Origin: Syngnathus acus
Taxonomy: Eukaryota > Chordata > Actinopteri > Syngnathiformes > Syngnathidae
Direction of reading: 5' to 3'
Length of the DNA: 64,000 nucleotides
Assembly (NCBI RefSeq): GCF_901709675.1
Contig: NC_051097.1
Location: 7,854,039 to 7,918,038 of the forward strand
Positions 1-12,630 of this stretch are shown here, piece by piece (position 1 is the stretch's first letter; the number at the start of each line of letters is the position of its first letter). A program made the translations under genes and the position numbers. Below the pieces are notes generated by a model. It did no database searches, had not been told where the DNA came from, and saw nothing but the letters and a program-made list of their open reading frames with translations.

Positions 1-505
1 CGCGAACAAGGGACCATTGTTTGTTTCTGTTTGCGGAAAATGTTCATTTAAATAACCACAGGCACGCTCTATTGTTCTTAGCCCGAGAGGCTATTCTGCG
101 TCTAAGGGAAGGAGGAGTGGGGGCTGATGTTAATTAGGGAACAATGATTTAATAATTCACGCTTGTCTACACTGCCCACTGACACTGTTCTCAGCACCCC
201 GACTTGACGGCATTAAACAAATCTACATAAAGAAAAAAAAAAAACTTCACACTCATGTGGCAATACATAACACCAGTGAAACAAAGACTTAGCTATAAAC
301 ATCTAGCGGTGATGCTAACAGATATGGGGCACCGCAGTATGATGGTGTGTGAAGCGGCGTCAAATCACACTGTCAAGACGGGCCCTTCCTCTCCCTCGCG
401 TACTCCGAGAGCCTGGCACTTACCCAGTCGTCCACGGGCGCACGCCGCAGACTGGTTCGGAACTGGTTCCCTCACTCGGGGCTAGCCCGGGACCGAAGCC
501 CGCGT

Positions 506-526
506 CGCCTCTAATTAGGGGAGGCG
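506..526. repeat. Short inverted repeat around TAATTA
   Basis: Arms CGCCTC and GAGGCG flank a TAATTA core, giving a small GC-clamped hairpin or two-fold-symmetric site. TAATTA is the canonical paired homeodomain core. Arms this short can arise by chance, so this is only a structural note. Confidence 0.4.
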
Positions 527-912
527 CCCAGGCACGGGCATAACGAGCTGATGAATAATTAGAATTGGAGGAAATTGTGCAGCCAGGGTGGCAAATCTGG
601 AGGGACAAGTGCTGAAAACAAGGCAAGCGGCATTAAGTCTACAGTCAGTCAAATCTGTGAACTTGGCCAGCGGCGTTAACACTCGGCCTGTGTGAAGAGG
701 AATAAAGCTCCGGCGCTGGTGGCTGGCCAAGGCCACGCTTGCACCCCCGGGGCCGATTAAAAGAAACAAATAGGAAAGCGGCTGATAAATGAATCCATAA
801 ATTGCCGGCGATGAATACGAATCCTACCGCGTCATGCGATAGCAGCGGATCGTCTGCGGAAGGCGACACGACGTTCGGGTTTTCTGAGGCGGCGTGTCAG
901 AATCGGGAAGAA

Positions 913-1015
913 TGATTGATAGACGTGTTTGGCTGCGGAAGATGTTCTTGCTTCCAGCACTCACGCAGAGACCACGGCTGCCTCCCGCACTTTGCGCAGC
1001 AACAGTCTGATTGAT
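913..1015 (+). promoter_or_regulatory. Paired PBX-HOX-like sites (TGATTGAT twice)
   Basis: TGATTGAT occurs at 913-920 and again at 1008-1015, same strand, 95 bp apart. TGATTGAT matches the composite site bound by PBX-HOX heterodimers (TGATNNAT class). The surrounding 700-1030 stretch is unique sequence rich in TAAT/ATAAAT words. Two copies of an 8-mer this close are mildly unusual, but binding or enhancer activity is an inference. Confidence 0.25.
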
Positions 1016-3619
1016 GAGGGCGAGCTAACATGACGAGTAACTGGAACTCATTTTGTTGCACTGAGACGTCGAAATCAGGTGTAGTGGCATTGTCACACAT
1101 TGGAAGTCATATTGCTAACGTTTATGGCGCTAGCTAGGGCTAATTTTCTGGCCCCTGTGACCCTTTGTGGGAGGATTTAAGTTCCTGAGGTGTCTAAATG
1201 CGTGGCGAGTGCAGAAACAAAGTGAAAGGTCAGCGTTTTGAATGACACAGTTGTAGTCGGCCTTTTCCTCGGACGAATGTTCTTCTCATTAGCATAGGCC
1301 GGGCGGAGGGTCAGGCTGGCGTGAGAGGTTGGTTAGAGGATGGGGGTGAAAAATAGTCTGCGGGCGAGTGACGAGGACGACCAAAGGGGTGAATCCAAGG
1401 ACTGGCCTTCCCCCCCGTCCTCCCCCCACAGTGACGATTCCCCCTGACAGCCAAAATGGCCGCCCGCCGTTAATTAGTGCTGGCCTTCCCCAGTCACCAA
1501 GGTTGTTGAGCACCGTGGGTCATTTAACACTCTTGCCTGCTTTGCGCCTGCTCTTTTCTCTGCCAGCTGTGCCACTTTGTCCGGCCGAGTGGAATGGCGC
1601 CGGGTGACGATGATGCCGGGGCATTAGACGTGTGACTTTCATGTTTTCACCTCATGCTCGCTGACCTGTTTGTTTTGTCATGTGCTGCCGGTATGTGCGA
1701 AGGGGGGGTCATCGCTCGTCCAAATGACTTCAATGCTCATTTGATGCTGTAATAACGGCTGAGGTTTTCTTTCATCCGAGTTTTGCCCTTGATGACACAT
1801 ATGAGAGGATTTCAATCAGTCGCAACTCAGACGAGAGGGAACTTGTGTGCGCAAGGTCATAGGAATGTGATAAATACACCATGAAATTTTATTTAGGCCC
1901 CAGTTTAGTTTAAAATGTTTAGAGAAAATCGATAAAGCTACAGTTGTATAACAGCTAAGGATGTTACTTAAAACATTCCCCAAGGTTTTTTATGATTAGC
2001 CGTGAAACTGATTTATTTCCTCTGCGTTGACCAGCGTGCCAGAAAGTGTTCCAAAATTTAAATCTTAAGCTCCCTTTGACATTCCTCCACACATTTCTGC
2101 ATGTATCACAATTTCCAGAAGCTTTCCCAAGAGTATTTTTTCCCCAATCGCGGCAAGTCGCATGACTTGTTTATATCCAAAACATGTGTTTAAAATAATA
2201 AGCGGCCGTTGTGCATTGTGAAGCAGAAAACGGGAGCAAATCATGCAACTGCAAATGTGAATTTATTTTATTTTTTTTTTGCAATCTTCCAACTCATTTG
2301 AACGCGGTGCCGCCGCATCTTCATCATCCTGATGTCAATATGGTCTCGGACGCCGGCGGACGGGAGGTCAAAGCTCGTTAGGTGCACCTATTAGCGCGTT
2401 TAGAGAAAAGCGTGCCTCGCCGCTGATGGCTTTTAACCACGAAAGGTTGTGTGTGCTTTTTTCTTTTTCTCAGTTTCCGTGTGGCACGTCATATCATTAG
2501 CCGCGAAAGGAGGAGCGCGCGGTGTCTCAGCATCCCGGCTTTCCGTCCCCTTTCCACATACATTAGTGTCTCCATGTCACATTTCATGTGTAGCGGAAGG
2601 GGAAACGCGTTGGTTCCCCGGCCGAATGTGGGCTAAGGGGAAAAAGTCGGGCCTTGGGCAATGCGAGCAAAGGAGAGTTGTGGCATTAATGGTGATGAGT
2701 AGTGATCACAGACTCTGGTCATTAGACTAATAGGACTGTATTCAAATTAGCCCGGGATGTTGTTCTTTTCTCCTCCCCCCATCCTCCCGTTATTGTCATG
2801 CATTGAAAATCACATCTTCCCATGCAAGCTCATCTCCCTTCATTGTCTTAACAAAAAGACTAATTAAATGAAGCGTTCCTTCCTAATTAATAATTATTTT
2901 CCCCCTGTCAAGCGGAAGAATGTTTCTTACCTCGATACCTCCTCATTATTTGACATCTTGTGTTGTTTGCGACGAGCCTTTTAATAGTGAGGATGATGAC
3001 ATTGATGACATCATTAGGAAATGACTAATAGTAGAAAAATAACGAGAGATAATCAAATGCAGTCGCCTTTAAATCCAAAAGAGGCACATTGATGAGTAAG
3101 TGGACTCAAATTGCTGTCGCATTTTATTTTGCGATGTCTTTGATCGATTTGGAAAATGATTACAACTGACATTACAGCCGATTTAGCATCAGATAGAAAA
3201 TTTCTGCCCATCAGATTTGAGTAGTCTGCTATTTATTTCTCTCCTCGAACCTCTAAGCCAACATAAAGATTTTGACTTTGCAAAAATGACATCAATAGAA
3301 TTGAAACATCACGAATTGCCTCACAAATTGACTTGAAGGGCAACAGGTGCATGTTCAGGTTGGATATTTAATGTTACGAGAGCTTATATATGAAATGACG
3401 CAAGATATATTATTTTCTGTAAAAGAAAATTCAACCATGGGAATCGATGCCCAAAATTAGCATTGCGACGTCAATATAGATTCCACAGCAGGAGTCTTTT
3501 TTTTCAACAGTGATCCAGAAAGTTCATCTTTCCAACGCGGCCCCACAGCGGCAACATTTTCCAAGTGATGGTTATCCTCTCTGCAATGCCATCAGGTCGC
3601 GTTAGATCTTAGAATGCCA

Positions 3620-3850
3620 CACGCGGCTCCGGTTACTGCAGGTAAAAGCAGCGTAAAGGTCTCGCCGCTCCGTCCGTGTTTACCCCGAGCTCGGCGCGCT
3701 CCTCCCGTGATGACGGCCGACAGGACGGCGAGCGTCGGCGTTGATCAACGCGTCGGCGCTGCGGGCGTACCCTCGCCCCATTCCACCCGCTCGGGCCACG
3801 CCTCTGGCCCCGGTGTGATTTTACGGCTTGACAGTGACCCTGCCAGGGAT
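3620..3850. promoter_or_regulatory. CpG-rich patch with symmetric core
   Basis: About 230 bp with dense CpG dinucleotides in otherwise CpG-poor sequence. Its centre has a direct repeat GCGTCGGCG at 3732-3740 and 3750-3758, separated by TTGATCAAC. The middle forms a perfect 14-bp palindrome GCGTTGATCAACGC (3738-3751). An 83-codon open frame runs through the patch (3614-3865) but resembles no protein I know. A small CpG island, an orphan promoter or a GC-rich enhancer are possible. No TATA box or initiator stands out. Confidence 0.35.
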
Positions 3851-3860
3851 GAGCTAGTAC

Positions 3861-6800
3861 TCTAGTGCTCCCTGGAAATGTCCAAGGGGTGTTGGAGGGG
3901 AAAGGGGTGGGGTGGGGGGCTTATGCGTAGGCCAGTTGCTGGGGGTCACTTTATATTGTGCCTCGTTGGTCCATGTGGTGACCTTGCAGGCCGCTCGGCC
4001 CGCCGGGGAGTGCAAGGGAAGGGGAAGCGGAGGGTCACGATCCCCGCGGTGCACGTGTTGGACGCAGATGCTAACGCGGCCTGACGAGGGTCTATTGGAA
4101 ACATATTCTCCGGGCCCTCGCCACTTTAGCCCCCTTTTTTCTGTTGCTTTTTTTCATGCTCCCCTCTCTGACCCGATGGAGCCGAGCAGCGATCGCTGAC
4201 CTTTTCCCTGACACTGAATTGTTCTGCCCGGCACCATAGGATCACTGTTTACGCACCCCGGGCGAGAGCCTCGGGGAGGAAAGCATGCTGCCTACACCGC
4301 ATAAGCATAAACACACACACAAGTTTTGTCCAATTGAGCGTCTCTTTTAGTCTGTGTAAGTCCTTTGTTTCTGCAAATTGTTATTATGCAAGGTTGCCCA
4401 GGAGACGAGTGTGCAGAAATGTCTGAATACATCATCAACAATGTCTTTATTGTGGTCAAGCTAAGGTGAAATTTTTTGATATTTTCACCATTCATGTTCT
4501 GGATGTCCGTCCTTCTGGCTCAAAATGTTGGCAGTTTTTTTTTTGTTTTTGCACCAGGGCGTCTCCGGCAAAAAGACAATGTTTGAAGACGTTAGCGCTC
4601 AAAGGGTCTTTGGTGGAAGTGGGCGCACGAAGAAGAGCCAACGCCGCCGTCCTGTAATCTCCCATCTGGAACGTGTAAATCATGACTCTGTATACGCTCA
4701 ACTCTGCAGCCCCTGACAGATTTATACAGCACGAGCTTGTGTTTCTTAGGCTCTAGAGGCAAAGAAAATGTAAACTTTTTGAAACAGTTTATCACGGTGA
4801 CTCGCTTGGTTTCAAAGGGTCGGGATCATAAACACTTTGGGCGAGAAGTCGTGTTTGTTTTCCGGGGGTTTGAGATTCAGCCCTTACGACAACAGACACG
4901 TTACGGGGCAAAAGTAAAAATTATTCTAATAGACAAGCTTAAAAACAAATGATAGCGTTGCCTTGACTTGACTTTTGACCCGACAAAACTTTATCAAGAT
5001 ATGAGTCGTTGAGTTTTTTTCAACCAAAGAACTGCCAAAGACACGTGCCACTCGCCGGATGCTAGCGCTAATTAGCATCCATCCTTTGAGCAAAACAAAA
5101 AAGTCTTGTATTCTTTATCGAATTAGTGCCGTACTGATGAGCTGGGAAAGGAGTCGAGCTGTTATGAACTCCACTTGAATTCTCGGTAGGATATGCCCGG
5201 ATTAACTTTGGAGGCTAACTTTGGAGGCTTTTGCCACATATTACGCCGCGCGGGCGGTAAAATTGTCTTTTAACTGCTACTACTGACTCTTAAATGTAGC
5301 TCTCTTTTTCCTGGAAGTCGTCGGCTCTTCTTCTGTCTCTTATTTTTTGTTCCGTCTCTGTACGGCCCATTTGTCGGTGACCGCCGCTCTGCAAGACAGC
5401 AGCTGCCACTTCTCTATAGAAACCACGAGGCAAGCTGGAATTAGTTCACACGCCTTTCAATTACTCGTTGGCCGCCTCTTCGCCACGTTCGAGGTCGGCC
5501 ACTTTAAACGGCGCTGGTGTCGTGTTGTGTTCTGCATCAGAGTCTGCGCGGCTTGAACGTCGGCGGCAGGGGAGCTGACATGGAACACGAAGGTTAAGTG
5601 ACAGGCGGGGCACAATAAGGTCAGCATCGGAGCGTCGCCCTTCCAGACCTCTCAGGAACAGAGCGGCAGGCAGGAAAAGGCCCAGTCAACTGCTTGCAGA
5701 TGTGTCTGGACGCATGCTTCACCGGAAAACACGAGGCAGGCGCCGCTCTCTGATGGTACCGCCGGTCACTTCTAATCTGCATCTGGCTGACAAGGGAGAC
5801 ATGCAACACTCCAGTCAGGAGTCACGCGTGTGTGTGTGTGTATGTGTGCGTGCGTGTGTGCGTAATCTCAGCCACCCGACTCGATTGGACCTTGACAGGA
5901 TATTTTGACTAATCTCCTGATAGCTGGCATCTTTGCTTGAGCTTGAGGAGTTCATGCACCCAGGGAGGTCATAAACATCCTCGGCCATCAACTTTGATTT
6001 GGTTCACTTTTCTATACCTTTTATTAGTTGAATGAGGTTCGGTTTCTGGTGTGGTTTGCACAAAAGTGACCTTTCGGGGGTTATTTGTACACATCATGGA
6101 GAACACTATCAAGTGGCTAACACATAGCATTTCTGTGGCAGAGTTTAAACAACACATTTTCAGACAATATAACAAAACTCACAGGTATATATTTTGATGA
6201 CTACTACTTATTGAGTCACTTATTTGTGAAACTCTTCTTTGTTTGCATCTGTATGACTTTAGCCTTCCCAATAAAAATGGCGTATCCCTACCTCTCGGTA
6301 GTTGAATAAATAAACACCCCGGCCACTTCATGAAGAAATACAAGCTTGTAAGTTGAGTCGGCAGTGTTGCTGAAGCGAGTCACTTTAGACAGCAGCTGAC
6401 TTGATGTTTTAATTAGTATGATGCTGTGAGACGTTGCAAATTTATTATTATTATTATTTATAATTATTTATATTATTATTACCTTCAAATGTAGCCTAAA
6501 AAGTTCATCATTGCAATGTAGTATAATGCTATTTTTAAACAGCAAAGGTAGCGCTTTGGAAAATTGAAGAAAAAAAAATGAACGTACCTGCTTTGTACCA
6601 CAAACCCGAAAAATACATTTAAAATGAGCTGTTTGAAAACACTCCACGCTGTTCTGCTACTTTTACAAATGTAAAGAGCAGCCCAGACTTGAAATGAGAT
6701 TCAGGGAGTAATGGCTTAACGAACTTCACAGTCAACTCAATTGAGGCCCAGCCTGCGTGTGTCTCATTTGCGTTATTATATTTACTAATAACCGCAGGAG

Positions 6801-7380
6801 ACGGCCACATTTGCCGTCTCTGTTCTCTCAATGTAATTTAAGACTTTTTTTTTTTTTTTTTTTTTTTAAAGACAAACGGAAGTCAAGTTTTAACGCAAAC
6901 TAATGTGTGGTTTTTTCCCCCCCCCAGCCCTGCTGTGTCCTTTAACGGCTTATTACGGTGTGCCATTCAGCAGCTCCCAAAGCTACGTCATCAACTTGTT
7001 TGTTGCCCCCTTCAGAAGTGCACGGGGTGTCACCAAGGAGGAGAGAAAGCGAGACAAGGCAAGTGATGCGAGTGTTTGTGAAAGGCGGAGGAAGCGCGAT
7101 TGTGCTGCCTTTGCTATCTGTGTGCACACACACGCACACACAATTACACACACCGTTTGTGGATGGTGTGCTAGTGAAATGCCGCACAGAGACACATAGC
7201 TGCTTCACCATTTCTTGAAAAACGAGATGTCTAAGAAAGCCCAAAAATGTAGAGTGTGCATAACATTGTACAAAAGCGTATCCCCACTTCACTAAAAAAG
7301 GCACCCCTCAAAAAGGTGGGAATGTTGGAATAATATTTTCAGTCAGTGAATTAAATATTGACATTTCATCTGTGAAAATC
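3861..7380. other. Noncoding DNA with minor simple repeats
   Basis: No gene recognised. Small features: a perfect 8-bp-stem hairpin GGATGCTA/TAGCATCC at 5057-5080; a 13-bp tandem duplication (TAACTTTGGAGGC twice) at about 5203-5228; a TG-rich tract at about 5829-5863; an ATT/TTA-rich tract at about 6440-6480; a T23 run at 6845-6867; and a CA-rich stretch at about 7121-7160. The rest is mixed-complexity sequence without a recognisable mobile element. Confidence 0.55.
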
Positions 7381-7394
7381 CAGTCTACTATCTA

Positions 7395-7461
7395 CTAATA
7401 AATAACTAAAGAAATAATAAATAAATAAATGGATGGATGAATGAATGAATAAATAAATAAC
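7395..7461 (+). repeat. Compound tetranucleotide microsatellite
   Basis: Interrupted AAAT units pass into GGAT then GAAT units and back to AAAT. The GAAT/AAAT words also occur in the large satellite at the right end of the window, but this short tract has none of its higher-order structure. Confidence 0.7.
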
Positions 7462-7789
7462 CAATTTTTTTTAACATTACAATTTTTATGAGGTACCGCC
7501 CAATTCTTTCTTTATTGAATAAGAAAACAATATTCCATTGTGACTTTTTTTCTTGTAAAAAGACAAACTTTTTTCTTTGTACCCCTATTTTCCCTTCTCC
7601 CCCTTCCCCCCCCTGCGTTACCTTTACACATCTTGAGACTCCTTCAGCAAGAATGTGCAGAAAAAGGGAATATCTTTCAATATGTTCATTCCCCCTGTCA
7701 TCGTCTCAATTTTTTCCGCCATTCCAGGTCTTGTTTTCGTCCGATTGTGTGCACCTATTGATTGACAAGTGGCTCCAGAGCCACTCAGG

Positions 7790-8300
7790 CCTCTTAAAAT
7801 ACCAGGCCGGGGCTTCGGGTTTCAGGCCCCGGCCTCGGGCCCCGCTATTGTCTACGTCTGCGAGGCTGGCTCCATCCCAGCCCGGCCCGGCCCGGCCCAG
7901 TCAGCCCCCCATTCAGCCTGCCCGCTAAACGGCCCACCTGCTCTCGGTGGGGCTGACAGGGTGTCAACACTGACAAGAACATGGCAGTCGGGAAGAGAGA
8001 GACAGGTAGACGGCACACAGGCCCAGGCGCCTTGGATGGCAGGTCATCTCAAGGGTCTTGCCTTTCTAGTGCTCCTCACTCATCTTTGCGTCCCCCTTCG
8101 GTGTCGGCGTTGTCTTCCCGCCCGCCCGCTCGCCGTTTCACAAGTTCCCCGGCTGGGCGGCGGCGGGGGGTTTGTTTACTGACACCGCGGCGACTGTCAC
8201 TCATAGCGCGTGAATGGGCCAGAGCTCACGTTTCCCGCGAGGTGAATGGCGCATGCAATCGAATCTCCCGTACCTTCCGCCAATTTCATGCAATGGATGC
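7790..8300. promoter_or_regulatory. CpG/GC-rich patch with 9-bp-stem hairpin
   Basis: GC-rich sequence with many CpGs, densest at 7800-7900 and 8095-8260. It contains a perfect inverted repeat GGCCGGGGC (7805-7813) / GCCCCGGCC (7826-7834) with a 12-nt loop, and a short tandem CCCGG run near 7878-7900. Open frames of 123-146 codons cross the patch, as expected in GC-rich DNA, but none resembles a known protein. It could be a CpG island of an unannotated transcript or a GC-rich regulatory element. Confidence 0.35.
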
Positions 8301-9311
8301 TCTGCGGTTACACCGCCGGCTTTGTGTCGGCGGCTTATTATGTACAGTTTAGTTATTACGATGGCGTCCGTAGATCCGGGATCACACCCTCGCGCCTCTT
8401 TCATGTGAGGCTTAGCGTCACGTCTCGTCTGCCCTACCTGACATTTTAATCAGGCTGAGTTGTTGCGCTGCCACATCCCCTCAGCTCGAGAGTCTCATCC
8501 GGAGAATGCATGTAATGAAATTTGCCCTAAATCACGGACATCAGGCCGGAGGTCCAAAAGGTTAAGAGGAGCGCCGGGTCAGGCCCCATATAAAGCTCCC
8601 TGGGCAGAATTAAAAGGGAAAGGCTCCCTTTGTCCAAGCGGCCACGCAGGTCAAGCAGGTCAGGAGGTTAGTGTCAGAGGGTGGAAAGGTGGAGGGTGTG
8701 GGTGTGTGTGTGTGGGGGGGGGTTCCTCCACCCTCAAAACTAAACACTCGTTCAACACCCACCCTCCAAAATCCAAATCGCTTCTTTAAAAAGTGGGCCA
8801 TGACGCCATGTCCTAATCCAGTACAAGCACCTGTGACATCATTGTTAGCGACGCATGAAGGCAGATGACACAAGGGGGTGAGGCGGGGGCGGGGGTTGGG
8901 GGGTGAGATGTTTGGAGGGGCCAAATTAGATTCACGTCAAACCCCCTGCTCATTGATAAAGATGACAGATGCTCGCACGGGGCACGGCGCGCCAGAGTCA
9001 GACGTTAACGCGGTTAACTGTTATTTGCTAGCAGTGCTATTACTCTAAATGGCATTACGGCAGGATGGGTGGCTGCGAGACGCGCCGGCTGGGTGTGTGC
9101 TCGCGTGCTCGCGTGCGTGTTTTATGGCTCGACTCGGAGCCGCTGTTTTTGAATATTGAATGAAAATGGAGGCTGATTGAGACGGATGGGTGTTGATGCC
9201 TGATGTCCCACTTGGGACAAAGACGCTAAGAGGGCGCTAATGATGGAGGAGTTGCTAGCACGAACGGTTTTGATTCTGTACGGTTCTGTTGGGATTCCAT
9301 TTTGACAGTAG

Positions 9312-9450
9312 CAGTGGTCAGAAGTACAACTTCAAGTACTTTGTTACTTTGCTTGATCTGATTTTTCCGATATCAACACTTGAGTTTATTTTGAATTTTG
9401 CTTCCTACATTTGAAAGCAGATAACTGTGGTTTGGACTCATCATTACAAA
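9312..9450 (+). mobile_element. Degraded nonautonomous hAT-type fragment
   Basis: Begins CAGTGGTCAGAAGTAC, close to the CAGTGGTGGGAAGTA terminus of a common fish hAT family. It continues with that family's typical internal words (AAGTACTTTGTTACT, GATTTTTCC, CTTGAGTTTATTTTGA, CTACATTTGAAA). No matching 3' terminus or 8-bp target duplication is visible, so it is a 5' fragment or a heavily mutated copy. It has no coding capacity. Family recognition is from memory of the terminal pattern. Confidence 0.55.
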
Positions 9451-11071
9451 AAAAAAAAACCTTTATACTCATCAAGTAAATTGGTTGGCTCTTTTAAAAA
9501 TGGCTCATTTAAAAAAAATTGCAAAATTGTTCTTATTTTACACATTAAGACATTATGACTCAAAAACCAATCTGCCATAAATTGGGCAATTTTCGCCATT
9601 ATTTTCCTCTGTTGTCAAATTTTTAAAAAAATCATAAAACAGTCAAATATTCCGCCTGCAATTCATATCTTTATTGTTGCACTTTTCAAGGGCCCAAAAA
9701 GCAAAAGGTTAGTCGCGCTTCCTGTTCGAAGCCAGTTTTTCCGTCCACTTTAACGAGCAAGCTAACATCGAATACACGTGAAAGTGTGCGTCGCTGATAG
9801 CAATCCTCGGACCAACAAGAGAATCAATCAGATAGAGTAGTTTGCGTCTGGTCTCATGTCTTCGGGGTAGATCAAGAGATGTCTGCCATGTTTACGTGGA
9901 GTGACCCTCATTCTTCTTGTCCATCCCAAGGGCTCTCCTTCTCTCTCTTTCTCTCTGTCAGTTTCACTCTGCCGCTCTCTATCTCAATCTACCTCGGTGT
10001 CTCCGCCTCGCTTCCCTTATCAGACTGTCTGCGCTTGTTGACCCTACCTGAGTTGGTTAGTCATCCTCTCCAGGCGTCACTAAGGCAATTTCAGGCATGA
10101 CAGTAAATCAGCTGACAGGCTCCGCTATCAGTAACTGACACATTCAACATCTAAAGCAAAGTTTAATGGCGAGCTATAAACATTTATGGCTACGGCTTTT
10201 CTTTTTCGCCGGTGTAACTCTTTTGCCCGAGTATCTGTTTGGAACTAGCTCAGTCTCCTCTTATCACACACACACGTACCGCGCCAGAGTTACGGAGACA
10301 AAACAAGCTGCCGGCCGGCACCCACGTAACTTGTTTGTTAAGATCGGAGTCATTGCGCCAGAAAAGCATTGATGTATTTATACTCGCTCTCCGCTGATTG
10401 GACTGTTGAATGACTGCGGGTCAAAAGGCGCTGATAAGGCCACGGAAAGGTGTGAAAACAGTGCTTGGAATAACAAGACACAAGGTCGGGTTTGTTCCGA
10501 GTAAGAGGAATATAATAAAATCATCTGAGGGACCTGTTTTTACAGCACTCCCACTTTGTAAACACTTTAATCAGATAAGAGGCCAAGGAAAAAATGTTGA
10601 GTGGTGTGGACTCCCCAAGCATCGCGACTATTTAGCCGAGCTGTCAAAGCAGGCGTCTGACCCGCAATATATGCGTGCCTCCGGGAGATTAATACAAGCC
10701 GGAAAATTGCTCGAAAATGCAAACAGCAAATAGCAGACAAAGTTATTGTTTTGTCAGCCGCTCGAGTGTGCCGTTGCCGTAGTAGTGGGTCTTGACATAA
10801 AATAACTTTTGGGGACTTAGCATGGTCCAGCTTGACCTGTTGTTAAAACTAAAAGACAAGAAAATATCCTTGTTGTATTTACCTCTCAGTCTCTTTATAA
10901 GAATACAATCAGAAAACAAAGAACCAACCTTAAACTCTTTGTATCATTGCTTTAGGAAAGTCTGCTTAGGTTAATGCTCACAAATAATGCAAAATGTGTC
11001 ATAATTATGCATGTTTGAACACAAAGAGTGGAGCAGCACATGTAGACAAACAACACAACAATACCCATAGG

Positions 11072-11101
11072 CATATATTCTTTATCGTCTGTGAAAATCG
11101 G
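11072..11101 (+). repeat. Short dispersed-repeat fragment, copy 1
   Basis: About 30 bp (CATATATTCTTTATC then CTGTGAAAATCG) resemble positions 48876-48905 in the same orientation, with a few substitutions and small gaps. This probably marks two fragments of one dispersed repeat; the family is not identified. Confidence 0.3.
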
Positions 11102-12573
11102 CTTAAATTTCGGCCACCTAATGAGTAGTTAGGTGCTTGATTCTTAATATGCTATTTAAATATGAATACTGTGTATAGTATATATCCAAAGACACTAATG
11201 TACTTGTATAGAAAAAATACTGAATTAATATTTAAATTCAATAGAACCCTTTATGTGTCTTAGTGTTGACAAAAACTTTCTTAACTTTGTCATTGAAAAG
11301 CTCATCCGGCCCCGTCAAACTCTGGCACTGTAGCCCACCATACAAGTCATCTTCCAGCATGATGACAAAATAATTCTTATCTCCAAGTGTGCATTAAAAT
11401 CAGTTTTCCCATCGGCGCACATTGTCTGCACTCATACAATGGACAGTGCAGTTAGCCATCCCCCGTGCAGCACACACTGTCGCTCGCACACAAAGTTCCC
11501 TCGGAGTGCAAAACAAAATCGGCGAACAATGCAACAAAGGAGCTCGCCGAGCATCCCGGATCGCGAGTGGCGGCGGCGCGGCGCAGATATGACAACGTGG
11601 GTTTAATTAGAGCATCAACACCAGCATGCGGCAGTGGCCGGCTGATAAGGAGAGCAGACAGATGACAGGAGGTGTGTGAGGCCGCTTGGAGACAGTCTTA
11701 TCTCGGGGCGGAGAAAGACTGCAGCCGCCCTGGCTTCCTCACGCAATGGAGGGAGGGGTGGAGAAAAAGGATGTGTGTGTGTGTGTGTTTGTTTGTGGAA
11801 TACGCGATAGGCTTGTTACCTGTGAGTCAGCCGTGCTTTCTTCCTGCTCGACTGGCACGTGTCACGTGCGGGTCAAAGGCTGGCGTCGATACCTTCGATG
11901 CCTCAGTGCCATCTTGCGTTCTGTCCGTCGCTCGATTTAGCTGACGTGTCGCAGGGGGGCAACGAGGATGACCTTGCGGACACTTGATTAAGTACGCTGG
12001 CTCAATGAATTGTCTCTGATAGCAAGCGCTTTTAACTCGGAGCAGCATTTAGGAGTGGTTTAGTTTAGCCTGGGTTGTCAATGGAAATGACTTCAGTGAT
12101 GATAATCAAACCTGTATTTACTTTTAAGGGTAAGGCTTTAAGTTTGAAATAACATGTGACTTTTTTTGACAATCTGTTTGTAGTTTTAATTATTATTTTG
12201 GACAGGAGGGTGGTTTTTCGCTATTTTTGGCAGCGTTCCCCCGCAAATGTACGACTGGATTAGAACCAGCTGATTTCCAACACAACTTCAAGTGTACGTG
12301 TGTTTAAAGGCCTTTCCGTTCTTAATTGAAAAAGGTAAACCTGAACCGAGACTTGAGCATAACTAAAGTTTTAGGGATCAGACTTTAGAGTGGAAAATCG
12401 GCGACAGTGTTTCTCATGTGCTCTGAAAGGAAAGCATCAAACAAAGTGTCGGCAGATGGATGACCATCTATTTGTGTTTGTGTATGCTAACGTTTATGGG
12501 GGATATTAAGTCACTGAGGGAGATGTCCATAAAACGGGAAAAAAAAAAATCCATATAGCCCTGCTGCTTCGGC

Positions 12574-12577
<4 letters not shown>

Positions 12578-12630
<53 letters not shown>

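Larger units (their letters stand above)
1..3610. other. Noncoding DNA, no gene recognised
   Basis: Mixed-complexity sequence without any reading frame resembling a known protein. It holds scattered TAATTA/ATTTA homeodomain-type words (for example around 510, 550, 1470, 2860 and 2890), short homopolymers and a C-rich run near 1410-1425. The texture (unique sequence, many TAAT cores, no transposon) resembles vertebrate regulatory deserts, but without an alignment this is only an impression. No promoter, splice-site pair or RNA gene could be supported. Confidence 0.6.
8301..12570. other. Noncoding DNA, enhancer-like stretches, no gene
   Basis: No gene recognised. Notable bits: a TG/G-rich tract at about 8695-8730; GTTAACGCGGTTAAC at 9004-9018 (near-palindromic); a degraded hAT fragment (listed separately); a pyrimidine-rich CT tract at about 9930-9975; and a TG tract at about 11772-11800. 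The 10385-10735 stretch is unique-looking sequence with GATA-type words (GATAAG) and a 107-codon open frame that I judge accidental. AT-rich, mixed sequence fills the rest. Confidence 0.55.

Noticed and set aside
7488-7928. 146-codon frame ending in a proline-rich tail
   Set aside because: The tail comes from a CCCGG tandem run in a GC patch and an overlapping frame is also open; no protein similarity.
10410-10733. 107-codon frame with protein-like composition
   Set aside because: It looked plausible at first, but no family is recognised, there are no splice sites at its ends and the DNA looks like a noncoding element.
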